Shown here one piece after another: positions 60,963 to 64,000 of a DNA stretch of 64,000 nucleotides. The notes below the pieces were generated by a model that saw nothing but the letters and a program-made list of their open reading frames with translations, was not told the DNA's origin and ran no database searches. How positions within the stretch are numbered: position 1 is the stretch's first letter; each line of letters opens with the position of its first letter. A program made the position numbers and the translations under genes. The stretch covers positions 1,674,001 through 1,738,000 of the forward strand of contig OY723318.1 of NCBI GenBank assembly GCA_963210315.1. Reading direction: 5' to 3'. This stretch comes from Rhynchopus euleeides (Eukaryota; Euglenozoa; Diplonemea; Diplonemida; Diplonemidae).

Positions 60963-62324
60963 CGTGGTTCTTGTGGGGGACGAGGCTGAGCCCTCCCGCC
61001 CCTTTTCCCGCTTTTTTCCAGCCGAGTGGGAGAGGCACCGTGGAAGGAACCCATTCGATACATGACCCAGGCTGGGGGAGGCTGAGGAGGGGCACTGGGT
61101 GCCATTTTTGGCCGGAAGAGCGGTGTGTGTGTCAGCCAGAGGTGTGTGCGTCTCTTCTGGCCGGGTGTGATTGAGGATTAGGCTCTTCACTGCCTCGACG
61201 ATCAGCCCAGTGAGGGCGAGTTGGGTTCCTCGGCAGAGTCCTCTGCGATGACCCCACGCGATTTCCCTGGCTTCCTTTTCTTCACCTTCCCCTCGAATGA
61301 ACACCCCCTGCTTCCCCACCCCGCGTCACACGGATCCGGATCATGTTGCACTTTCCCTTGTTGTGGATGATTCATCGGGCTCTCAGCCCGATGATGTTTG
61401 CCTCTTCCCCCCAGCAGAGACAGCACCGCCCCCGCCGCCCTCTCCCGGTAAATACAGACTTGTTGGACGAGCTACAGACCCCGCAGGCAGACTCGCCACC
61501 CCACCAGGGGGCGACGCACAGCATTGATCTCTCTCGTCTTCGATGGCCCTGCACGCAGAAACGTGTGGCGCACATCCGCGAATCTGCCCTGGAATGACGC
61601 TCGTTTCACAGCAAAAAGAGCAGGCCCTCGGCCTCCCATATCTCCTGAACCCTCGGTTTTAGCGTCGAGCCCTCAGCCCGACGAGGATAACATCATGTCT
61701 CCCTCAGAACTTGCCTCCCCCCCTTCCTCCATCCTCCTGCACCTTCCCTTGTTGTGGATGACTCGCTGGGCTTTCAGCACGGCGACACAGGCTTAGTCCC
61801 CCGACAGATACTGCCACCCCTACCCTCTCCGTGTCAGGAGCCCCCCGTGACAATGGACTTGTAACCCCTCCTCTTCTTGAACAAACACTGCAGGCGGAAA
61901 CGCAGGGGCGCGCAAGACACGTGCTGTCCGTCCTTCTCGTTCTCGTTTCCTCCGGAAGCAGGTGTTGGCGTGCGGTTGCGGCGTGCGGGTTTGCACCGCT
62001 GCATCCCCTCTCCCACTGTATTTTGTTCGGCGGCTTCCGCTCTCTTTTAAACGCGTCGTCGAATATTGCGCCTCAGTATCAGCTGGCGCAGTCTCCGACT
62101 TCCAGTGTGTGTGTGTCACCCCTCCTTTCGAGCGCTTTCTCCGAGGAGGAGAGCGAAACCGTGTGGTGTCACGTAGAGCAAGAGTAGGATAGCGGGTCCG
62201 GTTTCTCTCGGTGTGGACCCTCGGGGCCACATTGCGATGCCAGCACGCTAACCCAAGTTGCAATACGAAAAAGCGGGGATAAATGGGGGGTTTTGGGCTG
62301 GGGGGACCAGGTATTGAAAATACC
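60963..62324 (+). other. Intergenic, weak coding hints
   Basis: At 61,355 a frame reads LVVDDSSGSQPDD and at about 61,750, in another phase, LVVDDSLGFQHGD follows the same CTTCCCTTGTTGTGGATGA DNA word. A frame from about 61,824 to 62,187 ends SEEESETVWCHVEQE. These may be exons of an unrecognised Pro-rich protein or a decayed duplicated gene; I could not assemble a model. Confidence 0.2.
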
Positions 62325-62494
62325 CCTGACCTGCTCCACATCATCTGCACTTCAGGCATATCAGCATCACGTGTGTTTTGCAGACAATATCAAGAGGAGA
62401 TCTTGATGGGTGATTCACACACCGAATATGTTTCGTGTCCAGTCCTGTCGAAGTCTCACAGTACATAGTCCAGAGAGGATTCTGTAGTATTTTT
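62325..62494 (+). mobile_element. Family E, partial copy (E7)
   Basis: Contains CTTCAGGCATATCAGCATCA and TTGCAGACAATATCAAGAGG as in E5 and ends TTCTGTAGTATTTTTGAGC. Its left end is missing. Family D copy 5 follows after about 16 bp. Confidence 0.65.
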
Positions 62495-62510
62495 GAGCAC
62501 ATTACCTGCC

Positions 62511-62790
62511 ACGAGCGACGAAGCGTCGCGAAGTCGCGAAGCAGCGACGGAAATCGTACGACTGAGGGGGTCTTCGCTGGTCGTTATTCTTCGTCAATCT
62601 TTGTCAGTTTTCAGCCAGTTCAACAGGAAAATGCACCGAAATTCACTGACGATCGCCCCGTAGCGAAGAAAACTCCCCTGAAGCTTTGTAAGGATCACCT
62701 TCATGCCACCTCACAGGGGCTTACACAGCCTTTGACACAGGAGAGTGCGCATGAGGTGTAAAAGGAAATATAGCTGGAGTCGTGCAGGAT
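62511..62790 (+). repeat. Repeat family D, copy 5, interrupted by a MITE
   Basis: ACGAGCGACGAAGCGTCGCG starts the copy. The D sequence CGTACGACTGAAGCTTT is split after CTGA by the family F element, then resumes TGAAGCTTTG. Confidence 0.8.
62566..62678. mobile_element. MITE family F, copy 2, inserted in D
   Basis: Left end GGGGGTCTTCGCT is identical to copy 1; the right end AGCGAAGAAAACTCCCC has a 4-bp change. TGA is present on both sides (62,563-62,565 and 62,679-62,681) and once in the uninterrupted D copies, which confirms a 3-bp TNA duplication. Confidence 0.85.
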
Positions 62791-63154
62791 CATTCGTGAA
62801 GAAATACGAAGGTAAACGAGAAAACGTTTTTCGTTGATCGCACGATCCGACGACCTGCTTCTTTTATGTGTGTCTTGCGATGTCGTGTCCGCATGTACTC
62901 CCGAGCCACAGTTTTGCCACTGAGCCAACGGGGAGACACAATACCTGGAAGAGTCGCTGTTCTGTCTGTGAGACACTCAGCATGGGATGTGAGGAACGTA
63001 TTGCCCTGAGCACTGTGCTCCTGCCACAAAGGCCCACAGGCCCCACCACCACCACCACCACCCACTGTGCTCCAACCAGCTGCCAAGGCTGGATCTCCTC
63101 CACCCAACAATCAAGAATCAAGAATCAGGGGGGGGAAGGGGAAGAAAACCAGAA
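62791..63154. other. 5' flank of the WD40 gene
   Basis: No separate gene is supported. CACCACCACC repeats at 63,042-63,064 followed by CTCCAACCAG resemble the acceptor-type tracts elsewhere, so a leader intron is possible. A G-run at 63,128-63,135 precedes the start codon by about 20 bp. Confidence 0.4.
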
Positions 63155-64000
63155 ATGGATGTGTCTGTTCGTCATGCCGGGCACAGCTGTGTCGTTGGTG
63201 TTCCGGAAGGTGGGACCGTGGCCGGGCTGAAGTCGGACGCGATCGAGGAGATGTTCTCGAGATCCTTCGATGCAGCCCGTGTGGCTGCACGGGTGGCAGC
63301 ACAAATCGAAGGGTGTGAGGAGGAGCTGGACGATGCGCAGTGCGTTGCCGACACGGGTCTGGAGGACGGGGGTGCTGTCCAGCTCGTCCCGCGCTGGTCC
63401 AACGTCAAGGCCCCCGCAGTCTACTCAACCGGGCATAGCGACGGGATATTCCGCATCGCACTGTCAAGGTGTGGGACGCTGTGTGCGGTGGGTCACCGCT
63501 CCAACAGACACATCACTGTGTTTGATACCAGCACCGCTGCGATGGTCGCGGACTTTCCACACGGCAACAATACTATTCGTTGCACTGCGTTCTCGGGATG
63601 TGGTATGTGGTTGGCGACCGGATCTTCTGACGGCACCCTCTGCGTGTGGCTGACAACGACGTGGGAGCAGGCGTGCATGCTGGACACCGGCGTGTGTAGT
63701 GCAGCGTGGTCACACTGCGGACGTCTGGTGTCCGGAGACTATGCAGGCAAAGTGCGTGTGTGGGACTTGTCGGGCACACCGACTGCGACGGTGCTGGAGG
63801 GTCACAGCAAATCTGTTTACAGCCTTGCTGTGTCGCGCACGAGGGTCTTCAGCGGGTCAGTTGATTGCAGCATCCGTGTGTGGGACATCACCACCCTCAC
63901 ACACATACACGTCTTGGAGGATCATACCGACGACGTCACCGGCATCGCCCTGACCAGCGACGAGCAGCACCTGGTGTCGTGCTCTTACAACGAGTCTCTC
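63155..64000 (+). CDS. Ubiquitin-like + WD40 repeat protein, 5' part
   Basis: Open from ATG 63,155 to the window edge (282 codons), continuing beyond it. Residues 1-80 (MDVSVRHAGHSCVVGVPEGG ... TGLEDGGAVQLV) have a ubiquitin-like layout of the same kind as genes A-C: a short M-acidic-V start, a helix, then a G-rich turn before the last strand. From about residue 88, WD40 blades follow with GH and WD-type ends: SDGTLCVW, GKVRVWDLSG, SIRVWDITT, each after a 35-40 residue repeat; about five blades are visible. A beta-propeller interaction platform is expected; partner unknown. The start was chosen because it aligns with the ubiquitin-like start and lies in AGAAATGG context. Confidence 0.85.
   Translation, partial: MDVSVRHAGHSCVVGVPEGGTVAGLKSDAIEEMFSRSFDAARVAARVAAQIEGCEEELDDAQCVADTGLEDGGAVQLVPRWSNVKAPAVYSTGHSDGIFRIALSRCGTLCAVGHRSNRHITVFDTSTAAMVADFPHGNNTIRCTAFSGCGMWLATGSSDGTLCVWLTTTWEQACMLDTGVCSAAWSHCGRLVSGDYAGKVRVWDLSGTPTATVLEGHSKSVYSLAVSRTRVFSGSVDCSIRVWDITTLTHIHVLEDHTDDVTGIALTSDEQHLVSCSYNESL

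Overview
This is nuclear DNA from a eukaryote, most likely a free-living flagellated protist. Genes are split by GT-AG introns, one gene encodes a flagellar SHIPPO-type (PGP repeat) protein, telomere-like DNA is of the TTAGGG type, and gene density is low amid microsatellites, poly-C/poly-G tracts, fold-back elements and retroposons. DUF4116 arrays with ubiquitin-like N-termini are typical of algal and other protist genomes. I cannot name the lineage; a euglenozoan, haptophyte or dinoflagellate relative would all fit. Nothing bacterial (operons, Shine-Dalgarno sites, CRISPR) is present.

Layout. 1-29,400 has no gene I can support. It holds dispersed repeats: families named here D and E, MITEs with 3-bp target duplications, two 1.15-kb terminal-inverted-repeat elements, a 4.3-kb element carrying hairpin minisatellites (11,063-15,378), a 756-bp AT-rich near-perfect palindrome (17,673-18,428) and a 4.2-kb block of telomere-like repeats in alternating orientation (22,531-26,772). 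29,425-31,920 is a three-exon gene for a probably mitochondrial protein of unknown function. 33,914-39,273 is a three-exon gene joining SHIPPO motifs, five copies of a GRGG[IL]YE[QK]RM repeat and a C-terminal PB1-like domain. 40,424-41,837 is a cluster of short retroelements with direct terminal repeats. 45,375-60,825 carries three paralogues (A, B, C) encoding a ubiquitin-like domain followed by DUF4116-type repeats. 63,155 to the window end is the start of a ubiquitin-like + WD40 gene.

The main interest is the A/B/C cluster. Copy A has one frameshift. Copy B has lost its last 20 codons to an 847-bp retroposon flanked by a 19-bp target duplication; its 5' end looks like an HDV/Pr77-type ribozyme and its 3' end is A-rich. 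Copy C has, in what looks like its (CA)n intron, a nest of three transposons whose order of arrival can be read from target duplications and an uninterrupted copy elsewhere in the window. The short retroelements sit in CA microsatellites, have direct terminal repeats without TG...CA ends, and contain a hammerhead-like core, so they resemble Penelope-like pLTR elements or retrozymes rather than classical LTR elements.

Introns of the two multi-exon genes share a GTATG[ACT] donor and a CACAG|G or TGCAG|G acceptor. Acceptors often lie directly against CA-rich simple repeats, so microsatellites here may serve as 3' splice-site tracts and as transposon targets.
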